A stretch of DNA of 64,000 nt from Imbricaverruca yamaguchii (taxonomy: Eukaryota > Arthropoda > Thecostraca > Neoverrucidae): the NCBI GenBank assembly GCA_034440575.1, contig JAOTOL010000435.1:1-64000 (forward strand), written 5' to 3'. The stretch's first letter is position 1. Every line of letters starts with the position of its first letter. Positions 55,108 through 64,000 of this stretch are shown in pieces. The notes beneath the pieces are model-generated. The model saw only the letters and a list, made by a program, of their open reading frames with translations. It was not told the origin of the DNA and made no database searches. Position numbers and translations under genes: made by a program.

Positions 55108-57587
55108 CAGTCAGGTATTAACGAAGATGGGAGAACCACGGGTGGTAAAATATGGAATGCTGGAAGAATATAACTCATAGCGTCGATGGTTTTCTGGAAG
55201 TGTAAGCGGTTAGTACAGACGATGATGTTTGTAGCACGTTCATGTCAATACATGTGATCTCACAGTTTAAAAAAGAACTCAGTCCGTTAGTAGGATTCCA
55301 ACAACGCCAGAATTATAACTTGGGAATACATCGCATCCACACAGCTCTATCTGACAGTTGTACCGCAACATCACTAACCACAGACCGATTTATGTCTTGC
55401 CATCACTCACCATAGACCAGTGTCTGCAGCCGCGCGTCGGTGTCGTCCAGGAACACCAGCAGCGTTTTGGCGAAGTACTCGAGGTGGCCGCGCCACTGGC
55501 GGCCGCAGTAGTCGGCCGGCAGCGCGTGCAGCAGCGTCGGGAACGTCTCAGCGGCGCAGTGGCGCACCTCGGCCACCGTGTCGTCCAGCCGACGGAGCAG
55601 CTCTGCCGCACCGAGACACGCCCGCTGGTCAACAGGTCGCGCCACCATTGCCAGCCCTACCGCCACCGCCGAACGGCGATCAACTGGCGACAGCAGCTCA
55701 TTTGCCGCGAAATCTAGCACATCTGTCGGTTGGTTATTCAAGATATATCACGTATCGATTAGGCTTGGTCATTTGGTCATTCGCTAATATCGCTAGTAAT
55801 GCATCATTCTTGGTACACCAAAGTAATTACTTATGCGCACTGACATATTATTCCACATTGATTGCAGCGTACCTGCAACGACGGTGCAGGTTGTACCGTA
55901 CTTGTGGCAGTGGGACAGGCTGTACTGTACCTGCGGCGGTGATACAGGCCCGGTACAGGCTATACCGTATCAATGGCGAGGAATACACGGTTATACCGTA
56001 CCTATGACGACGGTACAGGCCACACCGTACCCGTGCGGTGGCACAGGCCGTAATGTACATGTGACGGTGTGCACAGGCTACACCAGTGGCAGGGAATACA
56101 CGACTATACCATAAATGTGACTGCGGTATAGGCTATACCTGTGGCAGCGGTGCAGGCTATACTGTACCTGCGGCAGCGGTACAGGTTATACCGTACCTGT
56201 GGCGGTGGTACCAAACAATACCGGACCTGTGGAGGTGGTACAGACAATACCGTGCCTGTGGAGGTGGTACAGACAATACCGTGCCTGTGTCGGTGGTAGA
56301 ATCAATACCGTACCTGTGGCGCTGGTACCAGACAATACCGTGCCTGTGGCGGTGGTACAGACTATACCACCGCCACAGGTACGGTATAGCCTATGGTGGT
56401 AGTACAGGTAGTCTATACCACCGCCATACCTGTGGCGGTGGTACAGGATATACTGTACCTGTGGCGGTGGTACAGGCCATATCGTACCTGTGGTGGTAAT
56501 ACAGGCCATACCGTACCTGTGGCGGCGGTACAGGATATACCGTACCTGTGGCGGTGGTACAGACAATACCGTACCTGTGGCGGTGGCGCAGACTATACCG
56601 TACCTGTGGCGGCGGTACAGGTCATACCGTACCTGTGGCGGTGGCACAGACTATACCGTACCTGCGGCGGCGGTACAGACAATACCGTACCTGTGGCGGC
56701 GGTACAGACAATACCGTACCTGTGGCGGTGGCGCAGACTATACCGTACCTGTGGCGGCGGTACAGACAATACCGTACCTGTGGCGGTGGCGTGCAGCTGC
56801 TGCACGTCGATCCCGCCGGGAGGTGCCAGGCGGAAGAGAGCGGCTAGACAGCGGATTGCCAGCAGTCGGCTTTTGCGGTCCTCCTCCTCGAAAAGACCTG
56901 GCCAATACACTAGTGGTCAGTGCTGAAGGCCAGGCAACTCGTCAACGACCTCTCAACAATATCAGATAATCAGCGATTGGTCAGTCATACCAAACAAAAG
57001 GCTAGCGCCTCTGCAGCACTGGCTCGGTGCGGCCAATGACGTCATCAATTCACCAGTGACATCCAACGACTGACTGATGGAGCTGTTGACCCATTGTTTT
57101 TTTCTTCAATATGACATTAAGAAAATACCAATTCTTATTCCACACAACCTGCAAGCATCATAATGTGGGAGAAGATTGGCAATTGGAATGCAGGGAGTAT
57201 TTCAACATGTGATATGAAGGATGCACGAGGACTTCAAAACCAGCACACAGGGGACCTTCACTTACAAATTTATAATGTTCAGCTATAAACAAACGTCAGA
57301 ACAGATCTAACCCCCTCCCACCTTTCAGTTGGAATGCCTTGTACCCGCTTCTGACATCACATCAGTGCTCAACGTCCTGGTAATGCTATAACACGTCTCC
57401 TGTGATAAGCCATTATTTGGTCACAGAATACCTGTGATAGATGAAACAAGTTGCTGTAGATCGCTGGTGACCATGTCCACGGAAATGTCGGCCACTTGCA
57501 GCTCCATGAATAGACAGGAGATGGCCGCGGTGCGAATGGCAGCATCCGATCGACCAGGATGCCACACAATACTAGGCAACACAATAT
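54895..57587 (-). CDS. dnaaf5: C-terminal exons of a HEAT-repeat protein, probably DNAAF5 (HEATR2)
   Basis: Reverse-strand exons 57432-57587, 56778-56897, 55411-55722 and a last exon ending with TGA at 54895. The first three join in phase 1 throughout. Their products are DIVLPSIVWHPGRSDAAIRT with AAISCLFMEL, then GLFEEEDRKSRLLAIRCLAA, then LLRRLDDTVAEVRHCAAETF with YFAKTLLVFLDDTDARLQTL, and finally FPDLLGLCEQFVLL to AATMP. Their order and motifs (IVW-GR--AAIRTAA, RLDD--EVR, FLDD, FPDLL near the end) fit the C-terminus of DNAAF5, a cytoplasmic HEAT protein needed to preassemble axonemal dynein arms. Earlier exons are not in the window. The last exon has no clear AG acceptor, so its 5' boundary is unresolved. 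Identification is from memory of the family. Confidence 0.7.
55411..55722 (-). CDS. dnaaf5: DNAAF5-like exon C
   Basis: Acceptor CCGACAG|ATGTGC and donor CTATG|GTGAGT. 312 nt, phase 1 at both ends. Two HEAT-type helical pairs: DVLDFAANELLSPVDRRSAV and RLDDTVAEVRHCAAETFPTL, followed by YFAKTLLVFLDDTDARLQTL. GC-rich compared with its surroundings. Confidence 0.8.
55870..56790. repeat. 29-bp minisatellite inside the DNAAF5-like intron
   Basis: About 32 units with the + strand core ACCGTACCTGTGGCGGTGGT and a more variable ACAGACAATA part, degenerating towards 55900. Since 29 is not a multiple of three, every frame repeats after 29 residues, which creates long open frames on both strands. These are not genes. 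On the reverse strand each unit contains CCACAG followed by GTACGGTA, a good 5' splice-site match. Confidence 0.92.
56778..56897 (-). CDS. dnaaf5: DNAAF5-like exon B, donor supplied by a minisatellite unit
   Basis: Acceptor TTGGCCAG|GTCTTT. 120 nt, phase 1 at both ends. It encodes GLFEEEDRKSRLLAIRCLAA, LFRLAPPGGIDVQQLH and a short ATAT tail. The donor GCCACAG|GTACGG is the first unit of the 29-bp array that fills the following intron. Confidence 0.7.
56950..57430. other. Intron of the DNAAF5-like gene
   Basis: Non-coding sequence between exons B and A. No repeat or domain recognised. Confidence 0.5.
57432..57587 (-). CDS. dnaaf5: DNAAF5-like exon A
   Basis: Acceptor GATTGCAG|ATATTG and donor ATCACAG|GTATTC on the reverse strand, 156 nt, phase 1 at both ends. 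It encodes DIVLPSIVWHPGRSDAAIRT and AAISCLFMELQVADISVDMV. Confidence 0.75.
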
Positions 57588-58217
57588 CTGCAATCAGTTC
57601 GGTCTTGTATGAATTAAATAGAAAAATGTGAGCCTTATACCGTTCGAATGAACACACCATCCATACATACATCTACAAGACAACATATTACACATCAGGG
57701 TGGGAATTTTGGGCCTCTCCTGGAGTATGGAGACCTAAGGACATTTTATTCTCCAGGATTGTGACTGCAAATGTTGAACTTTTTTATTCTCTGAATGAAA
57801 TGTGCCAATTTATGGATGACATTTTGCTTCCAGGATCTCAGTACAGCTCCAACAATGCAGTTGCAGTTTCCAGTCCATCATACAAATTAGAAGCCTGGAC
57901 AACAGAACAGAAGAGTATGGCATAGCAGGTCATAAAGTCATAAAGTCATAAAGTGTTAAGGCTTAATAAGGGCCACAAGGGCCCATCTGGGTCAAGCCTG
58001 TCTAGAAGATATTAGAAAGTACATGTTCACACCTATCAATTCCAAACCCATGCAATCCCTCCACCTGTGCCACCACAGCCAATCTCATCAGTATGACATC
58101 GCAAAGGAAGTTGCCAAATCCACTGCTAGGTACACCCCATATAGTACAACATAATACTAGCATAATGTTATACCCTATATAGCTAGTGAAAATACTCAAT
58201 ATCCCATGCATCACAAG

Positions 58218-61091
58218 TTAGAATTCAAAAACAACATTTTCCTGTCTAAAAAAATTATCCACCCTACTTTTAAAGACATTCAATGAGGGACTCCCCACTG
58301 CATCAGCAGGCAGCCTATTCCATTGGTCAACAACCCTTTGACTGAAGACCTGTTGTCGTTTAACTGTCCTGCACCTCATTTTGTCTAACCTGAATTGATG
58401 ACCCCTATGGGATACTCTAAACTGCAGAGCATCATTCAAATTGACCTGATCTAGCCCTCTAACAATTTTGTACATTTCAATCATGTCTCCCCTTAATCTC
58501 CTATACTTGAGTGAGTACATATCTAATGCATTAAGCCTTTCTCCATATTCTAAGTTACTTAATCCACTGACGAGTCTAGTGGCTTTGCGCTGGACTCTTT
58601 CTAACATATCTATATCCTTTTCTAGGTAGGGGCTCCATGCTTGTACAGAGTACTCCAAGTGGGGCCGCACATATGCTAAGTACAGCTTTTTCATGACTTC
58701 CCTGCTCTTATATTTCACACTTCTATTAATGAGTCCCAGCATTCTGAGTGCCCTATTTCTAGCTGAGATACATTGTTTTTCTGCTTTAAGGTCTTTTGAG
58801 ACCAACACACCTAAGTCCCTTTCCTCTTCAATAACATCCAGTTCCCTCCCTCCCATTTTATAACTGAATGTCTCGCCTGCAGACCCTATATGCATAACCT
58901 TACACTTATCATAGTTGAAAGTCATCTGCCATTGATCAGCCCACTCTTTTAGGTCATCCAAATCTAGTTGAATATTACTAAATTGATCTCTGCTGTTAGC
59001 CACTCCTACCAGCTTGATGTCATCAGCAAATTTGAACACTCTATTCCTCAGCCCTACTTCAATGTTGTTCACAAAGATGATAAAGAGGAGGGGCCCTAGA
59101 ACAGAGCCCTGTGGCACTCCACTCAGAACATCTTTCCAACCAGATTTACATCCAATCAATACTACCCTTTGTTTCCTTCCCTGCAACCATGCTTCAATCC
59201 AATGTAGAACTTTTCCTACAATCCCATGTTGTTGTAATTGATGAATTAACCTTCCATGTGGAACTTTATCAAAAGCTTTGCTAAAGTCCAAGTACACAAC
59301 ATCCATCCTGCTTTCATTGTCTACTTCTTTGGTAACATACTCAATGAACTCCAATAGGTTAGTTAAACAAGACCTTTGAGATCGAAATCCATGTTGAGTA
59401 TCCCTTAAAAGGTTGTGCCTATCAAGATGAATCTGAACATTCTGTTTAACCAGCTTTTCTAGTACTTTGCAAACTAATGAGGTCAAACTGACTGGCCTGT
59501 AGTTTCCTACACTCTTCCTATTTCCCTTTTTGAAAATTGGTACTACACTTGCATTTCTCCAATCTTCAGGTACTTCTGAATACTCCATAGATCGCCTGAA
59601 AATGATACCTAGGGGAGTTGCTAAAGCTTTAGCACACTCTACTAAGATCCTAGCATATATTTCATCTGGTCCGGAAGCTTTATTAGGTTTTATATTCTGC
59701 AACTGCTTCTCTACGGCTTCTGTAGTTATTGTAAGATCCTCCAGCATATCACCTGCCATGGCATGGCCTACAGATGTTCCTATTGTACCATAATTATCTT
59801 TAGTGAAGACTGATGAGAATTGCTTGCTTAGGGATTCCACAATGTCGCAATCATCAACCACTATTTCCCCATCTACCTCCAGTGGTCCTACACTACACTT
59901 TTAGCCTTAAATTTATAGAAGCGAAAGAATCTCTTAGCATTACCTGCTGAACATTCTCGAGCAAAGTTGATTTCAGCAAGTCTTTTAGATGCTCTAACAC
60001 ACCTCCTAACTTTATTTCTAGCTATTCTATATGATTCTAGGTTTAACCCAGAGTTAGTATCTTTTAGTTTCTTGAATGCTTGTTTCTTTGAGTCCAGTAA
60101 TTGCTTAACTTCCCTAGTCAGCCACGAAGGGTGCTTAACCCTGTTTGATCTAATTTGCCTACTGGGAATGAACCTATCCTGACCCTGAAATAGCTTATCT
60201 TTTATCATTGTCCACATTTCATAAGCATCTAAGCCATTCAATATGACTTCCCAATTAATTTCACTTAGGAAGCTCCTGAACTCACTGTAATTCCCTTTTG
60301 TAAAATTCGGAATCAATGTTCTGTTGGTTGCTACCCTTCCAACATATAATGAGAAGCGTATAATGTTGTGATCACTATTACCAAAGGTCTCTCCGACGTT
60401 AACATTTTGCACAAAATTTTCCTCATTAGTAAGCACTAGATCTAATATTTTATTTTCCCTTGTAGGCTCGTGTATCATTTGAAAGAAGAAATTGTCCTCA
60501 AAACAAGCCATGAAACATCTTTCTGATTTGCTTACACCTATTGTTTTGTTTCCCAATCCTGCTATGTTGAAATCCCCCAACAAAATAGTTCTCTCCTGTA
60601 CTCTCCTACTTATCTCTTCCTGCATCAGCCTGTCAGTGTTTTCATTCTGGTCTGGAGGTCTATAGAATGCCCCAATCCTAAATTTTGTTCCATTCTTCAG
60701 AATTATATCTAACCACAAAGATTCTACTCCTGCACTATGTACTCCATCCTCTATGGAATGACATTTCATTACTTGCCTAACATACAAGAGAATGCCACCT
60801 CCTATCCTTGCCTCTCTTTGATAGGCATGCATGTTGTAGCCTGTCAATTCAAATTCTTGCAAATTGTCTCCAAACATGCTTTCGTTAACCCATGCTTCTG
60901 TTATGCACACCAAATCTAGCTGTTCAGACAACATATATGCATGCAGTTCCCCAATTTTGTTCCTAACACTTCTGGCATTGACATAAAAACATGATAAATT
61001 ATTCCTTCCATTGCTTGCTATGCTTCTCTCTTTATCAGCTACATCCCCCCATGTCCTGCCTAGTTTCCCTGTTTCCTGTTGAGAGCCTCCT
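58218..61091 (-). pseudogene. CR1 ORF2, copy 2, one frameshift
   Basis: Same endonuclease and RT blocks as copy 1, but split into 59888-60934 (endonuclease and linker, ending FYKFKAKSVV) and 58218-59861 (RT with KFADDIKLV, and C-terminus). The cause is one lost T in a T-run (59899-59902, four T; copy 1 has five at 41041-41045). Otherwise the frames are open, so the copy is young but disabled. Confidence 0.92.
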
Positions 61092-61933
61092 CATACCTAT
61101 TGCTGAGCAATTCCACTCCTCTCTTGCTCAGATGTAATCCATCTAAAGCAAACATCTCCGTCCTCCCCCAAAACTCCCCACAAATCCAAGAACTGCACCC
61201 CAAGCTCCTTACAAATGTTGGCCACCCTGGTATTGAGCCCAATGGCCCTCGAATACCACTCCATGCTTGCATGGACCATAGGGAGGATGGATGTCACCAC
61301 TCCTCTTTTCCTACTTCCTGCTAAACTACCTATCAAAGCCCTATAGGCTTTCATTGTTTCCTCTGTATTATTTTTTCCTACATCGTTAACTCCAACCTGC
61401 ACAATTACCGTTGCACCCTCTCCACTTCCCCTCATTACTCCCTCCAGCCTATCCCTAACATCTTTCACCTGCGCTCCCGGGTAGCAAACACGCATCCGTC
61501 TGCTGGGGTTCTTGCTACAAAATGTTCGATCCATGTACCAAACCCTGGAATCCCCTATGACTAAAACCTCTCTCTCTCCATCTCTATCTTCAGCCATCTG
61601 GTCATCCCCACCTCCGTCCCTCTCATCATTACCTTCCCTCTCCTCCAGTGCATCAAACCTATTTTTAATTGGGATGCCCATGTCCACCTTCCTTAGCGCC
61701 AGTCGGGTGCTATGGCGCCTTGCCACCTTCCAACTGCCACCATCCCGGACCAAGCCATCCGAACTCCCATCAGTCCTCCGCTCGGGCACCCGAGTTGCCT
61801 GGCTGGCACCTCCCATGATGGGTCCCGCCACCAAACACTTCAAGCGCTCCACCTCCCCCGTTAACATATCTAACCTCTTACTCAAGTCCCCAATGATTCC
61901 CACACACTTACAATTCCCACAGTCTCCTTCCAT
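61060..61933 (-). pseudogene. CR1 ORF1, copy 2, frameshifted in the same C-run
   Basis: Frame from MEGDCGNCKCVGIIGDLSKR through GDSRVWYMDRTFC and VGVNDVGK. At 61176-61179 (four C on the + strand) the frame departs, giving GVLGEDGDVCFRWIT to 61097. The expected terminal block ALDGLHLSKRGVELL is in the frame that ends at 61060. Copies 1 and 2 are shifted differently at the same run. Confidence 0.85.
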
Positions 61934-62083
61934 TTTTGTTGTTGTCTTTTTTTTCTTTCTACTCTTAGTACTAAGTCTAGTTACTGTAAGCTTGTAAGCC
62001 TACAAGTATCTACTGTAATATATCTACAGTAATACAGTAATATAGCCTATAAGTATCTACAATACACTATAATCCCGTATAAT

Positions 62084-62400
62084 TACACTAGATATGAAGA
62101 TACCTACTGTAATTTATGCCCACTATTTTAGTCCTAAAATCTATCTTAAACTTACACACCAATTTGACACAAACTTATTCACTACAGAAGCCTACACTAT
62201 AGAATTATACACTCTAGAATTACACACTACAGAGCTCACACCACACAAATATACACCACTGAATCAAACACTGTAGTACCCATCCACAACACCCAACAAT
62301 CCTGCAGTTACACTAGGATATGAAGATATACCTAGTGTAATGCTATGCCTACTATCTTAGTCTTAAAATCTATCTTAAACTTAAACACCAAATTGACACA
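62084..62400 (-). promoter_or_regulatory. Tandem 5' UTR monomers of CR1 copy 2
   Basis: The same two monomers as in copy 1 (TACACTAGATATGAAGATA at 62084 and TACACTAGGATATGAAGATA at 62309), period about 225 bp. A role as internal promoter is inferred. Confidence 0.5.
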
Positions 62401-62554
62401 GCCAACACCCTTAGAACTTAACAAAATGGTGCTGGGCAGCCTCCCTGGGTTAATATAGCCTAATTTGCTGGTCAAAAATACTTATTTGATAAAAACTGTT
62501 GAAATATACGCTCAGAAGCAACCGCTAAATATCTATACACAATTTATCTTGTTG

Positions 62555-63230
62555 TGCTTTATGCACCAAACGTGATGTGGGAGACATACAAAAGGTAGGT
62601 GTTCAGTAAACAGAACTGTTCAGGACCTCTTTCCCCAAGGTGGAAGTGGGGGCATCTAAACATATACAGTTTACTGAACACCTACCTTTGGACGTCCACA
62701 GCATCCTGTTCAGAGAGTAAATAAAGAAGATGGCAGTATTCATGAGCAATGGACCTTTCCATACTGAAATATGAAAGCCTGACCACATAGTTATACTAAT
62801 TCTTTGCTCATGGAGCTAGCAGTCTGCAGGCGTCATCGCTTCCGATAGCAGAGGGCCGACAAAAACACAAGGAAATTACCTATTTTTTGTTTGCAACTGC
62901 AACAGTAGTTATATTCTGTAGTGGCTACTAATGACTAGTGTCACAACAGTTGCAGTGAAGTAACCCTGCACAACCACATCTCCATGTTTGGAATATGGCA
63001 CACCGCTAAGAAATTATGGTGATTTTGAAGGATGATTTTTTCAAGCGGTTGAATAATTTCATCAAAAGGAAACTTTTGAACATTGAATAGCTTGTTCATT
63101 TTCATGTTTAGTACACTGTGCAATTACCGGTTCAACCACACAGAATCAGCAGTAGTTATTTGTTGCATGGCGTCTTAAGTGTTCAGATGTACATAAATCT
63201 TCCCAAATGTACATAAATCAGTAGTTTCTT
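62555..63230 (+). repeat. Dispersed repeat Z, copy 2
   Basis: Homologous to 15185-16050. It carries a perfect 21-bp inverted repeat at 62591-62611 and 62669-62689 (AAAGGTAGGTGTTCAGTAAA plus one base), not preserved in the other copy. No coding frame. Confidence 0.6.
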
Positions 63231-63570
63231 TCACTAGGTGCCAAAGGCAAGCGATTTGTCACGTGATCGTTGCCAGAAGTTAGTGGTCTTGTTTAAGAAA
63301 CACTATCAAATGAAACGTATGCAAAAAGCACACCGAAATTACCACTTACAAGCCAGTTTTGGTACTTGTGCTGTATAACAGTCCGCTTGATCCGCCGCAA
63401 GCCTCTCCACATGACCCGGACTGGCGCAGAGGGACGTAAATCGTACTTACTCCTAGGTCCGAAGTCCTGTATATCACTAATGTGAACTACCTTTCTCGAA
63501 TTATCTTTTAGGTCCGATATGTATGCATAAATGGCAAATCACCGTGATCGATGCTTCAAAGAAAACCAAA

Positions 63571-64000
63571 CAACAAGTTGGGGGATTTCAACATAGCAGG
63601 ATTGGGAAACAAAACAATAGGTGTAAGCAAATCTGAAAGATGTTTCATGGCTTGTTTTGAGGACAATTTCTTCTTTCAAATGATACACGAGCCTACAAGG
63701 GAAAATAAAATATTAGATCTAGTGCTTACTAATGAGGAAAATTTTGTGCAAAATGTTAATGTAGGAGAGACCTTTGATAATAGTGATCACAACATTATAC
63801 GCTTCTCATTATATGTTGGAAGGGTAGCAACCAACAGAACATTGATTCCGAATTTTACAAAAGGGAATTACAGTGAGTTCAGGAGCTTCCTAAGTGAAAT
63901 TAATTGGGAAGTCATATTGAATGGCTTAGATGCTTATGAAATGTGGACAATGATAAAAGATAAGCTATTTCAGGGTCAGGATAGGTTCATTCCCAGTAGG
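63571..64000 (+). mobile_element. CR1 LINE, family 2, copy 3, 5'-truncated and cut by the window end
   Basis: The forward strand matches copies 1 and 2 from the GDFNIAGLGNKTIGVSKSER block of the ORF2 endonuclease through LDLVLTNEENFVQNVNVGET and NSDHNIIRFSL to the window edge. It starts abruptly at GTTGGGGGATTTCAACATAG, a 5' truncation. One visible change is DN in place of GN before SDH (GATAATAGTGATC). Confidence 0.9.

Larger units (their letters stand above)
57928..62548 (-). mobile_element. Full-length CR1 LINE, family 2, copy 2
   Basis: Nearly base-for-base the same as 39072-43693, with the same 5' end and a cleaner 3' tail of three ATAAAGTC octamers. Visible differences are scattered single bases and two one-base deletions. 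It lies 340 bp upstream (in gene orientation) of DNAAF5-like exon A, so it is probably intronic and in the same sense as that gene. Confidence 0.95.

Noticed and set aside
56086..56969. Long overlapping reading frames on both strands with PYLWRWYR- and YRTCGGGTD-type repeats
   Set aside because: They result from the 29-bp tandem array read through all frames; periodicity of 29 residues in every frame shows this.

Overview
The window looks like a repeat-dense piece of an invertebrate animal genome. Genes are split by GT-AG introns, there is no operon structure, and most of the sequence is transposon-derived: CR1-type LINEs with octamer 3' tails, hAT, piggyBac and PIF/Harbinger DNA transposons, tRNA-derived SINEs, MITEs and minisatellites. 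A likely fragment of the cilia gene DNAAF5 suggests an animal with motile cilia or flagella. A marine invertebrate such as a lancelet would fit, but the species cannot be fixed from the sequence alone.

Layout. 1-11.9 kb: a decayed piggyBac transposase (about 2.0-3.15 kb), a 195-bp hAT MITE with a perfect 8-bp target duplication, a reverse-strand CR1 fragment split by a piggyBac MITE at TTAA, and remains of a two-gene PIF/Harbinger element (DNA-binding partner on +, transposase on -). 11.9-16 kb: a CR1 copy with a long RT frame, a second CR1 fragment and a dispersed repeat. 16.2-17.8 kb: an inverted-repeat element enclosing a 16-17 bp minisatellite. 18.0-30.5 kb: two copies of another CR1 family in opposite orientation. 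The second is split by an 8,174-bp hAT transposon (21475-29648) flanked by the same 8-bp duplication, TCCTCACT.

The hAT element is the main discovery. It carries a five-exon gene (22192-28852) whose splice phases all agree and which gives an uninterrupted 894-codon frame (893 residues plus stop). The protein has two zinc-finger-like motifs and a hAT-like D/D/E catalytic fold. 30.5-37 kb holds SINEs, satellites, CR1 remnants and a second copy of the 16-17 bp minisatellite.

37.3-44.2 kb: reverse-strand host-like exons (a THAP zinc-finger exon and two coiled-coil exons) flank a full-length CR1 (39072-43693) with an open ORF2. 45.8-52.5 kb: minisatellites and a large inverted repeat (arms about 740 bp). 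54.9-57.6 kb: C-terminal exons of a HEAT-repeat gene, very probably DNAAF5 (HEATR2), on the reverse strand. One intron is filled by a 29-bp minisatellite whose every unit resembles a 5' splice site. 57.9-62.5 kb: a second full-length, nearly identical CR1. 63.57 kb to the end: the start of a third copy of that family on the + strand.
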